Of a DNA stretch of 45,406 nucleotides, positions 25,212 to 33,261 are shown piece by piece. The DNA lies in assembly GCA_905480545.1 (NCBI GenBank), contig CAJQQR010000007.1:1-45406 (forward strand). The letters are read 5' to 3'. The notes under the pieces were generated by a model. It was not told where the DNA came from, ran no database searches, and worked only from the letters and a program-made list of their open reading frames with translations. Both the position numbers and the translations under genes were made by a program. Numbering within the stretch: position 1 is the first letter of the stretch; each line of letters starts with the position of its first letter. This DNA is from an uncultured Pirellulaceae bacterium (GTDB lineage: Bacteria; Planctomycetota; Planctomycetia; Pirellulales; Pirellulaceae).

Positions 25212-26738
25212 TCAGACTCGGACAACCAGAACGCGATTGCCGCTAATCTCAACCACCTTCACTTGTTTGTCCGCCTCGATGTACGAACCATCTGCGACGA
25301 CATCAACCGTGCGTTCGCCAAATCGAGCCTTTCCAGCCGGGCGAAGGATAGATTCGGCAACGCCCCAATCTCCCACGGCAACAATGGGATGTGCGGCGGT
25401 CACTCCTTTTTCGGGGGCCTTGGATGCCTCAACGGTTGAGGATGAAGGTGGTGCCAACATTAGGCTGCTCACGACCGGCAAATAACCCATGTATTTGCCC
25501 AGAAAGAATGCGCCCGCGAGGAACGCGATTCCGGATCCCGCCATTACTAATAGGTTGGTTTGGAGCTCTGCAGTTTGAAATGGATTTTGCGGAATGATAA
25601 AGTTCTGGCTTGCCATCAAAACACTGACTCCCATCAGAACGATACCGGCTATTCCGGCGACGCCGAAACCGGGAATCACAAACAATTCCATCGCGAGAAA
25701 TGCGATTCCGCAGATAAACAAAATCACCTCCAACCAGCCGGCCGTCCCTCCTAGGAAATGACTCCAGAAGAATAAGGCAAAACAAAGTCCAGCAATCAGG
25801 GCACCAACGCCAATTCCTGGTGCGGTGAATTCCAGATAAATAGCAATTCCGCCAATAATGAAAAGGAGTGCGGTAACGAGAGGGTGATTCAGCCAGTGTA
25901 TCGCGACATCGGTTGCTGTTTCTTTATAGATTTTGAACTCGTTATTCAGTCCGAAAAGCTCTTTTAATTCTGCGCGGTCTGATGCAATTCGTTCGGCGAG
26001 CCCAAGCTCAACGGCACGAGGTCCGTTGACTTCAAGGAACCGACCCTCGTCCGACTCTGAAACCAATTCCCATTCTTTTTCATCAAGCTTCTTTTTGATG
26101 GCAATTCTTTCATCAACGCGAGCTTGCGTTTGTCGGTTTGGGTAACCACTATTGACGGCGCGACGCGTTTCAAATTTCGTTCGGTCATTCCGGTTTTGAA
26201 ATACGATGGTGTCCATATCGATCATCGCCTCAGCGATCGCAGGCGGCCGACCATAAAGTTCAGAGAGGTCACGCGCTCGGCGAACCAAATCCGACATGTA
26301 TTTTTCGGGCGCGTATCGAAACGAAAACCTCTCATCTAAAAAAATGATTCCAGCGTCACCAATTCTGCCATTCTGTCCCATCACAATTTCGTCGCAACCA
26401 AGGGACCCAAGCGCTGCGCCGCTCAACGCTCGATTCGGAATGAACGCAATCGTACGTGCCCATTTCACATCACGAAGCATCTCAGCGATTTGTAGGCTCT
26501 CGTCTAGCAATCCACCCGGACTGTTAAACTCAACGACGATCAAATCGGCACCAAGCTTTTTGGCTGCGGCAAGTTTCCGTTTAAAATATTCAAAACTGCG
26601 AAGTGAAATATCGCTCTTGAATTCAATCAACGCCGGTTTTGTAAATTTTTCATTTTCTTTGCCCAAAGATTCATTAACCAGCAAAAAAACAACGCTGACG
26701 AAAACAAAGAATCGCAAAATATTGCTAGCAGATCGCAT
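25212..26738 (-). CDS. NfeD-family membrane serine protease (ClpP-class)
   Basis: A 508-residue protein. The signal peptide (FFVFVSVVFLLVNESLG) is followed by a ClpP-class protease domain (about 35-240) containing 'VVEFNSPGG' and 'PNRALSGAALGS'. Ser106 is the likely nucleophile, and Lys146 ('APEKYMSD') is placed as the general base, about 40 residues later as in the archaeal homologue 1510-N. Four or five membrane helices follow (about 280-410). The C-terminal OB-fold NfeD domain (about 435-508) ends with 'VKVVEISGNRVLVVRV'. This is the long NfeD form, associated in other bacteria with SPFH/stomatin proteins and membrane quality control. No stomatin gene is adjacent here. Confidence 0.9.
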   Translation of the reverse strand: MRSASNILRFFVFVSVVFLLVNESLGKENEKFTKPALIEFKSDISLRSFEYFKRKLAAAKKLGADLIVVEFNSPGGLLDESLQIAEMLRDVKWARTIAFIPNRALSGAALGSLGCDEIVMGQNGRIGDAGIIFLDERFSFRYAPEKYMSDLVRRARDLSELYGRPPAIAEAMIDMDTIVFQNRNDRTKFETRRAVNSGYPNRQTQARVDERIAIKKKLDEKEWELVSESDEGRFLEVNGPRAVELGLAERIASDRAELKELFGLNNEFKIYKETATDVAIHWLNHPLVTALLFIIGGIAIYLEFTAPGIGVGALIAGLCFALFFWSHFLGGTAGWLEVILFICGIAFLAMELFVIPGFGVAGIAGIVLMGVSVLMASQNFIIPQNPFQTAELQTNLLVMAGSGIAFLAGAFFLGKYMGYLPVVSSLMLAPPSSSTVEASKAPEKGVTAAHPIVAVGDWGVAESILRPAGKARFGERTVDVVADGSYIEADKQVKVVEISGNRVLVVRV

Positions 26739-27027
26739 CTGGCAAACCGGAAAAGGAGTGAAATAGTCTTTATATCATAGCATTTTTTGACTTTTAGGAA
26801 AAACAAAATCAGCTGTCGGATATCGGCGTTGAAAACTTTAGGCAAATCGGCACAATCTGTGCATTGGTGGTTGACAGTTGACTCACGGACGAGTCGAAAT
26901 TTCAACCATTACGATTTTGCAAGAGTCGAAGCGGATTGGACTCTTGTGAGGACACGGCGTGATTCTCAATGGCTTGAGCGTTTGCTGTCGGTTTTAATAT
27001 CGAACCTTATTTCCAAGGAAGGAAAAT

Positions 27028-28803
27028 ATGTTCGTCTCTCATTCTTCGGAATTTAGAACTTCCGAACGTAATTTATCACATCGCTTTACGGCGTTTCGTC
27101 TAATTGGGTGCCTTGCCCTTGCGGTGATTTTCGGCCTGACGCAATTTGACGTCGCCAAGTTGTTTTCGCAAGAGGCAACACGATCTGGCCCAACGACCGA
27201 AGATGTTGATTCTCCCGAGTTGTTATTCTTTTATGATGAAACGACGCAAATTGATCCGACGTCGGCTGCCGCAATTAAGACTGCGGTTGAAAGTGGATTT
27301 CGAATTCGCGAAATTGCGGCTCGTCGATTTCCAAGACTTGCTGAGCGATTTAAGGTCCGATCGTTTCCTTCGTTAATCATGTTGCGACGCGATCGAACCC
27401 ATGCTCGCCATGATGGACGTTTTACGTTCGGTCGAATCCGTGAAATGTTTGCAAGAGCCCGCGAGCGACGATTAGAGCGACGCGAAGATTTTCGCGAGGA
27501 TTTTCGCGAGATGTTGGCTGGAAGTTTTCGTCGACCATCGCGTTCTGATGCTCCGCCAACAGCACCTGGCAATAATCCAGCTTACGTACAAACATCAACC
27601 AATTCAGCTACCGCAAATCCGACGAGTCTGGCAAGTTCTTCAAGTCCCATTCCAAAACCGCTGGATCGAAATGGTCGATTTCCGGTTGCTCATGCTCCAA
27701 CACTTGCCGAGCAAATCGCTTTCAACGCGACGGTTAGGCTGAGAGTGGTCGACCCGGGCGGAACGTCACACGGAACAGGGACGATCATTCACTCAAACGG
27801 CAACGACGCACTGATTTTAACCTGTGGCCATATCTTCCGCGAATCAAAGGGGCGTGGGAAGATCGAAGCTGATGTAAATTTTGCGTCAGGGATGCAACGT
27901 ATTTCGGGGCAGTTAATCAGTTTCGACGCAAAGGCGCATGATGTCGCGTTGATCGCAATCAGGACATCCCAACCGATTCAAGCGGCCCCGCTTGCTCCTC
28001 CAACCCGTCGGCTTCAACTCAATCAACCAGTTTTTACCGTTGGATGTGACAAAGCTAACGCACCGACGATTCGAAGAAGTCACTACAAACGGGTTGCAAT
28101 TTACGATTCCGTCGAAAAGTACGATGTCTATGGGCGTCCGATTGACGGGCGTAGCGGTGGTGGACTGTTTGACGAGCAAGGGCGATTGATTGGTGTTTGC
28201 AATGCGGCGGCTGTTCATGTCGACGAGGGGATCTATTCCGGGCTGCGGACTATTTATGGGCAACTCGCGTCATCGCATCTCGTGCAACTTTTTTCTCCCT
28301 CAGCTGGGCAACCTAACCAAACTGTCGCAGCGCCGCGAAATCAAATGGCATCCGATGGATTTGCATTGTCTAACCGAAATGATGCCGATCGAGACGAGTT
28401 CACCAAGGCGAATTCGTCGGCAGGTCTTAATCAAGCTGAGGTTCGTATCCCGCCATCAAACATGGTAATGACCACTGGATGGACGTCGGCTGGCAGATCG
28501 CTATCGCCGACGGCAAGGCTTCGCGATTTGCCGAATTCGCAAAACGAGTTTGCAAATGATGTCACTCGCCCGTTGCCTGTGAATGATACTGCCTCAAGCT
28601 TGCATGCATCGAATTCGCAAGCGATGGTTCCTGTGCTTCGAGTGCCAGTTCGCGATCCGCAAAGCGGTATACAATCGAACGCCGTCATATCGCTTAATGA
28701 CTTGCCAGCTGATTTGGCAGCCAAAGTAAAAGCAGTCGCAGCGACAAAACTTGCCAATGAAGCCTCTCGTATTCGTGCGTTGAGTCCTGAGCTGAAACGA
28801 TGA
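27028..28803 (+). CDS. Secreted trypsin-like serine protease with thioredoxin-like N-terminal domain
   Basis: A 591-residue protein from ATG 27028, with GGAAGGA just upstream. An N-terminal signal anchor (residues about 23-40) is followed by a thioredoxin-like segment. 'ERFKVRSFPSLIML' (107-119) resembles the cis-Pro strand of thioredoxins, but no CxxC is present. A very basic stretch carries a 4-residue repeat REDF (152-160). After a Pro/Ser linker, residues about 225-420 are a trypsin-like domain with His268 (TCGHIF), Asp305 (HDVALIAI) and Ser376 (GRSGGGLFD). The C-terminal about 170 residues are low-complexity. It is likely a periplasmic protease of the HtrA/S1 kind lacking a recognisable PDZ; the substrate is unknown. 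Confidence 0.85.
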   Translation: MFVSHSSEFRTSERNLSHRFTAFRLIGCLALAVIFGLTQFDVAKLFSQEATRSGPTTEDVDSPELLFFYDETTQIDPTSAAAIKTAVESGFRIREIAARRFPRLAERFKVRSFPSLIMLRRDRTHARHDGRFTFGRIREMFARARERRLERREDFREDFREMLAGSFRRPSRSDAPPTAPGNNPAYVQTSTNSATANPTSLASSSSPIPKPLDRNGRFPVAHAPTLAEQIAFNATVRLRVVDPGGTSHGTGTIIHSNGNDALILTCGHIFRESKGRGKIEADVNFASGMQRISGQLISFDAKAHDVALIAIRTSQPIQAAPLAPPTRRLQLNQPVFTVGCDKANAPTIRRSHYKRVAIYDSVEKYDVYGRPIDGRSGGGLFDEQGRLIGVCNAAAVHVDEGIYSGLRTIYGQLASSHLVQLFSPSAGQPNQTVAAPRNQMASDGFALSNRNDADRDEFTKANSSAGLNQAEVRIPPSNMVMTTGWTSAGRSLSPTARLRDLPNSQNEFANDVTRPLPVNDTASSLHASNSQAMVPVLRVPVRDPQSGIQSNAVISLNDLPADLAAKVKAVAATKLANEASRIRALSPELKR

Positions 28804-28892
28804 GCATAAATCGACGGCGGATTTGCTCAAGTGTTGGCCCAAACAGTGTGAAATTACTCTTCGAAACCAGGTAAGCGATTCCACGAACGAAT

Positions 28893-29705
28893 ATGCATTT
28901 AAAAATTAACGATCCAATTTTGGATGTCGTCATCAAAGCTGCAATGGCCGGCGGCGATGTTTGTAAAAAGTTCTTTGCACAAGATCTGAAATTTGAAAAC
29001 AAAGATGTTTCTAATTTGGTGACCGAAGCCGATATCCAGGCAGAACAGGCGATTGTGGAAGTCATCCGTCGTGAGTTCCCGACGCACGATATTTTAGCGG
29101 AAGAGAGTCATACCGCGAGCACTTCATCAAAGCATCTTTGGGTGGTCGATCCGCTTGATGGGACGAACAACTTTGCGCATCAGATTCCGCATTTTGCGGT
29201 CTCTATTGGATATTGGCGGGATGGGATTCCACAGGCAGGAGTGATTCTTAATCCCATTCGTGATGAATTGTATTACGCGAAGTCTGGAGCCGGTGCGTTT
29301 GGTCAAGGTGCCTATTTGTCCGGTGAAAGACTGGTGACCAATTCGGAGACGGCATTGGATCAGTCGCTGGTAGGATGCGGATTCTATTACGATCGGGGCG
29401 AGATGATGCGAGCAACTTTGCGGGCTGTGGAATCCTGTTTCGAAAGAAATATCCATGGAATTCGGCGATTTGGAACCGCGTCGCTTGATTTGATTCACGT
29501 CGCATCAGGCAAATACGGCGCATTTTTCGAATACCGCTTGGCGCCGTGGGATTTCGCCGCTGGTCGATTGTTCATCGAAGAAGCGGGTGGGAAGATTACG
29601 ACGTGTCGCGGGGAAGTCCTTGGTCTTAATCAATCGACGATTCTGGCTTCCAATGGACATTTGCATGAAGAATTGTTGGAGCTGGTGCAAAAGTTTCATC
29701 CGTGA
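28893..29705 (+). CDS. Inositol monophosphatase family protein
   Basis: A 270-residue enzyme with all metal-site signatures: 'ILAEESHT' (first Glu), 'WVVDPLDGTNNFAHQIP' (motif DPLDGTxNF) and 'APWDFAAGRLFIEEAGG' (motif WDxAAG). Family members hydrolyse inositol-1-phosphate or related sugar and nucleotide phosphates (SuhB, CysQ and others) with Mg. The sequence alone does not decide between IMPase and histidinol-phosphate or PAP phosphatase, so no symbol is given. It starts 89 bases after the protease gene on the same strand. ATG 28893 begins directly at the first helix (MHLKINDPILDVVIKAAMAGG), and length is normal for the family. Confidence 0.93.
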   Translation: MHLKINDPILDVVIKAAMAGGDVCKKFFAQDLKFENKDVSNLVTEADIQAEQAIVEVIRREFPTHDILAEESHTASTSSKHLWVVDPLDGTNNFAHQIPHFAVSIGYWRDGIPQAGVILNPIRDELYYAKSGAGAFGQGAYLSGERLVTNSETALDQSLVGCGFYYDRGEMMRATLRAVESCFERNIHGIRRFGTASLDLIHVASGKYGAFFEYRLAPWDFAAGRLFIEEAGGKITTCRGEVLGLNQSTILASNGHLHEELLELVQKFHP

Positions 29706-29842
29706 GCAATGGCGCGCAAGAGTGGCGTGATTTTTCCAAGTTGAATCCTGATGCTTGAACCTTGGGTAAGTATTTGATTGCTGGTGGTCTGATCCTGATC
29801 TAGGTAGCAGGGGTTAACGCCACGTCGATGCGTCTATTAGCC

Positions 29843-29871
29843 GCCGCTTTTACGAATCTGCGGCCGTTTTT
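29843..29871 (+). terminator. Possible weak terminator after the inositol-phosphatase gene
   Basis: GCCGC (29843-29847) and GCGGC (29860-29864) can pair across a 12-base loop, and five T residues follow at 29867-29871. The stem is short, so this is only a candidate. Confidence 0.3.
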
Positions 29872-29982
29872 ATAGTGAGTTGGTTGAGACGATTTCTGAT
29901 CAAGCATTGAATTTGACTTGCTGTCAAAAAGATTCAAAAAATGGTAGTCTGGTGAATCAAACTTTTTCTTTAAAAGTGCCCC

Positions 29983-30774
29983 ATGATTACAAATTCATCT
30001 GTGGTCGACGTTCGTGTCGACGTACCAAGTGCGACCATCATTCTAAATCGTCCGCAATCCAAGAATGCGCTAAACTTGGATACGATTAAAAAGCTTTCTT
30101 TGGCGTTCAGCGATATTCACCAAGAGAAAAATGTTGCGGCCGTTATTCTTACTGGATCCTCAGATTCATTTTGTTCCGGAACGGACCTGAAGGAAATGTC
30201 AGCATCGTTAGAAGATGAAAATTCTCGTGAAAAATGGCACGATGAAACGATGGCGATGAACGATTTGGTCGAGTCAATGTTGCGATTTCCCAAACCCATC
30301 ATCGCTGCTGTGAATGGACCTGCGGTAGGTGTCGGTTTGGCGTTGGTGCTGGCGTCGGACTTGGTAGTAGCCAGTCCCAACGCGAAGTTCGGTTCGCCAG
30401 AAACGAAACGTGGATTGGTTGCCGGATTGGTAGCCCCTTTGCTTGCGTTTCGGCTCGGTGCGTCGACGGCAATGAAGTTAACATTGACTGGCAGGCATCT
30501 GGATGCCGACGAAGCTCTTTCGATTGGTCTTTCCCATGAAACCGTCAAAGACGATTTGTTATGGGCTCGTGCAAATGAAATGGCAAAAGAGCTTTCGGGG
30601 AACTCTCCGCTGGCGATGAAGATGACTAAAACGCTAATCAATGAGACGATTGGTGAGCATTTTTTAACCAGCTTGAATCTTGGCACGGCGAACAGCGCGG
30701 CGGCGAGAACGACTGAATCGGCCAAAGAAGGTGTCGATGCGTTTGTCGAAAAGCGACCACCCAACTGGCCTTAG
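29983..30774 (+). CDS. Enoyl-CoA hydratase/isomerase (crotonase) family protein
   Basis: A 263-residue crotonase-fold protein. The first oxyanion-hole region is 'SSDSFCSGTDLKEM' and the second is 'VNGPAVGVGLALVLASDLVVA'. In classical hydratases two Glu act. The one in 'FGSPETKRGLVAG' is present, but the other (GGGCELA in hydratases) is replaced by 'GVGLALV'. That suggests an isomerase or another crotonase reaction rather than standard beta-oxidation hydration. It acts on an acyl-CoA thioester; the exact substrate is unknown. It is preceded by 277 non-coding bases and followed 98 bases later by holB. ATG 29983 lies immediately before the conserved first strand. Confidence 0.9.
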   Translation: MITNSSVVDVRVDVPSATIILNRPQSKNALNLDTIKKLSLAFSDIHQEKNVAAVILTGSSDSFCSGTDLKEMSASLEDENSREKWHDETMAMNDLVESMLRFPKPIIAAVNGPAVGVGLALVLASDLVVASPNAKFGSPETKRGLVAGLVAPLLAFRLGASTAMKLTLTGRHLDADEALSIGLSHETVKDDLLWARANEMAKELSGNSPLAMKMTKTLINETIGEHFLTSLNLGTANSAAARTTESAKEGVDAFVEKRPPNWP

Positions 30775-30872
30775 CGTTAACTGTTGATTGGGACGAAATC
30801 CACCAGCCATCCGTTTGTGTTTCGATAAGACAGATTCCGGATCCATCACAAAAGCCTACGAATGCCATCCTC

Positions 30873-31991
30873 ATGAACCTGATCTCTGAAGAAATCATGC
30901 AGAATATTGTTGGGCACATGCATGTGAAACAACGGTTTGCCAGGGCCGTCTCTCGAGATCGGCTTCCTAGTACATTTTTGTTTGTTGGGCCTACCGGTAT
31001 TGGTAAACGAACGTTCGCAATTGAATTGGCTAAATCTTTGTTGTGCGAAACATTTGATGAATCGGAGCTAAAACATTGCGGTGCCTGCGAGTCATGTAAG
31101 TTAATGGCCGCAGGGAATCATCCTGATTTCGAGTTTGTTCAAAAGAATAAGGATAAAGCGTTTTTGCAGATTGAGCAGTTTATTGGCGATCGAGACCATC
31201 GAAATCGAGCTGGGCTTTGTCATAATATCTCGATGACTCCATTTCGTGGAGGAAGAAAGATCGCAATCATTGACGATGCAGACTTCTTTAATCAGGAAAG
31301 TGCAAATTGCTTGTTAAAGACGTTGGAAGAGCCCCCACCACGTTCGATCATGATCATAATCGGCACAAGTGAACAAAAACAGCTTTCAACCATTCGTTCC
31401 CGTTCACAGATTGTTCATTTTCAGCCGTTGAAAATCGACGAAGTCGTTTCGATCATGTCACGACTCGATTTTGGTGATCAAGCGATCGATATTAATTCGA
31501 TGGCGGCGAAATCTGGCGGCAGTCTGGAAGTATTGAAACTTGCAGAAGAAGAAGGTCTGTTTGATTTCCGCGAAATGCTGTTACGAAAGTTAGCATCATT
31601 TGAACCCATGACCAATGGATTCCCAAAAGAGCTTTCAGGGTTTGTCGATCGAGCGGGGTCCGAGCCAGCTAGGCGTCGCGATAGGATTCGCCAATTGGCA
31701 AACTTTGCCATCGAGTTTTATCATGCGTTGGCGCGCGTCATGGTCGACCCGTCGGCGTTAAATGCGGTACCCGATCCAGTTTTAAAGAACGCTGTGCGCT
31801 CAGCGACTGAGCATCTGCGTGCGGATGTCGACCACATTTCTGATTGCGTGGATCGTTGTTTAGACGCGCATTTACAAGTTGCGGCAAATGCAAACCAAAC
31901 GACTTTGTTGGAAGCATGGCTCAGTGATTTAGGCAAGCTCTCTAGGGGAGATGAAATGTATTTGCAAATTCGAGCAGCCTTCAGCTACTAA
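30873..31991 (+). CDS. holB: DNA polymerase III subunit delta-prime
   Basis: A 372-residue AAA+ clamp-loader subunit. It has P-loop GPTGIGKRT (39-47), zinc-module cysteines at 58, 69, 72 and 75 (HCGACESCK), and 'IAIIDDADFFNQESANCLLKTLEEPP', the conserved Walker-B/sensor region. 'LSTIRSRSQIVHF' corresponds to the SRC motif but with Ser replacing Cys. A delta-prime with an apparently intact P-loop is common outside the gamma-proteobacteria. It helps open and load the beta sliding clamp at replication forks. The C-terminal about 120 residues form the collar domain. Start ATG 30873; an ATG at codon 9 is an alternative. Confidence 0.93.
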   Translation: MNLISEEIMQNIVGHMHVKQRFARAVSRDRLPSTFLFVGPTGIGKRTFAIELAKSLLCETFDESELKHCGACESCKLMAAGNHPDFEFVQKNKDKAFLQIEQFIGDRDHRNRAGLCHNISMTPFRGGRKIAIIDDADFFNQESANCLLKTLEEPPPRSIMIIIGTSEQKQLSTIRSRSQIVHFQPLKIDEVVSIMSRLDFGDQAIDINSMAAKSGGSLEVLKLAEEEGLFDFREMLLRKLASFEPMTNGFPKELSGFVDRAGSEPARRRDRIRQLANFAIEFYHALARVMVDPSALNAVPDPVLKNAVRSATEHLRADVDHISDCVDRCLDAHLQVAANANQTTLLEAWLSDLGKLSRGDEMYLQIRAAFSY

Positions 31992-32022
31992 CGGGCTGGA
32001 ATTCCGTTTGGCCAAAGACATT

Positions 32023-32070
32023 AGACGACGCAGACATCAGACGACGCAGGTATCAGACGACGCAGGAATC
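32023..32070. repeat. Tandem repeat, 16 bases x 3
   Basis: Three units beginning AGACGACGCAG at 32023, 32039 and 32055, differing in the last few bases. They lie in the spacer between holB and the next gene, 55 bases before its ATG. Confidence 0.93.
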
Positions 32071-32124
32071 CAAAGCAAGGCAATCAAGGTTCAGTGTTAT
32101 GTTCGTGACAAAGAGTACTTAAAC

Positions 32125-32619
32125 ATGAGCACCGAGGACAAACCGAAAAACCCTTACGTCGTAACACGTGATCCATTGGGCAAAACGATTGTGAAATCTG
32201 TTTTGTTCGGATTCCTTTTTATTCCTCTGGTAATCGCGTTGCTACTCATTTATCCAATCATGAGTTTTGGACGAGATTTTGGTAGTTTTCACGTCAATTG
32301 GGCGCTGAAACATGCTAGTTTGCCTTGCACCGGATTGTTTGCGATCATGTCTGCCAGTCTGTTTTTGACCAAAGCCACAAATTGCCATTTCGTAGCCGCC
32401 TTGGTGAAAACTGCGATTGGCACAATTTTCTGTCTCGCGGGTATTTCTTTTGCGTTTACTCACTACCCAAAAACGGCAGGTGTTCCGAACGGTCACTTTG
32501 TTGCTATTGCGACATTGTTGATTTCGCCGTGGGGAATCGCCTTCCTGCTATTTGGGATTCACAAACTCGCACGCCGCAAACCGGAGTATTTAGCCGATTT
32601 TGGCCCGGATGCGAATTAA
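32125..32619 (+). CDS. Small integral membrane protein, unknown
   Basis: A 164-residue protein starting at ATG 32125 (MSTEDKPKNPYVVTRDP). The frame remains open upstream into the tandem repeat, but that part is repeat-derived and basic, so this start is preferred. Four hydrophobic segments are visible: 'VLFGFLFIPLVIALLLIY', 'LPCTGLFAIMSASLFLT', 'FVAALVKTAIGTIFCLAGISFAF' and 'FVAIATLLISPWGIAFLLFGI'. A short polar tail ends it. No family is recognised. It follows holB by 133 bases and converges with the DNA glycosylase gene 25 bases later. Confidence 0.7.
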   Translation: MSTEDKPKNPYVVTRDPLGKTIVKSVLFGFLFIPLVIALLLIYPIMSFGRDFGSFHVNWALKHASLPCTGLFAIMSASLFLTKATNCHFVAALVKTAIGTIFCLAGISFAFTHYPKTAGVPNGHFVAIATLLISPWGIAFLLFGIHKLARRKPEYLADFGPDAN

Positions 32620-32644
32620 AGGGAACTTGGTATTGCGATTTGGA

Positions 32645-33232
32645 TTAACGCATATACTTTGGACCACTGGCGAACTCGGAATTAGCGAGGACAAATCGCA
32701 GTGGCAATTCTTCCGCCGACGTAACGCCAATTCGATTTGTGATCTTTATTCTAGAAGCATCGACTTTACTACCATTGTCTTCGATCCAGACTCCGTTTCG
32801 TTTCGTTAGATGCATGCCATTAAGCGAAATATCGATTTTCATTGCCTGGCATAATTTTCCAGGACCGCTCAATAGATTGTGGATCGAATCGGTTTTCCGA
32901 TTTAACTTCATCTCTTCGATGCCGAAAGTTGGCTCCGCTGCACGAATTAAGACAGCGCTGCCCAACCCCTCTGATTCACTCACAACATTAAAGCAATGCT
33001 TGGCATGGATCGCGTAAACGTATGCGACACCACCGGAAGAAAACATGACTTCGTTTCGCCGAGTTCGCTTTGCTGCGGCATGACATGCCGAATCGCCGCT
33101 CGGGAGATAAGCCTCCGTTTCGACGATCCGACCGCAGTATGTTGTTTCCTCGATTTTTCGAAAAAGGGATTTGCCGATCAGAAACTTTGCCAACTCGGTG
33201 GTTTCGAGTTGATTAAAAGTCGCCGGAAGCAC
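32645..33232 (-). CDS. 3-methyladenine DNA glycosylase (Mpg/AAG family)
   Basis: A 195-residue base-excision-repair enzyme. It removes alkylated purines from DNA, leaving an abasic site. The family signature is clear: 'GRIVETEAYLPSGDSACHA' with the catalytic Glu, 'RTRRNEVMFSSGGVAYVYAIHAKHCFNVV', 'AVLIRAAEP' and 'LLSGPGKLCQAM'. It starts with GTG at 33232, the only plausible start before the in-frame stops, with a GGGA-type ribosome site upstream. It lies 29 bases after the stop of the large peptidase gene on the same strand, so both may be on one transcript, though their functions are unrelated. Length is normal for the bacterial enzyme. Confidence 0.92.
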   Translation of the reverse strand: MLPATFNQLETTELAKFLIGKSLFRKIEETTYCGRIVETEAYLPSGDSACHAAAKRTRRNEVMFSSGGVAYVYAIHAKHCFNVVSESEGLGSAVLIRAAEPTFGIEEMKLNRKTDSIHNLLSGPGKLCQAMKIDISLNGMHLTKRNGVWIEDNGSKVDASRIKITNRIGVTSAEELPLRFVLANSEFASGPKYMR

Positions 33233-33261
33233 GGTATCTATTTCCCAATTTTTCGAACTGA

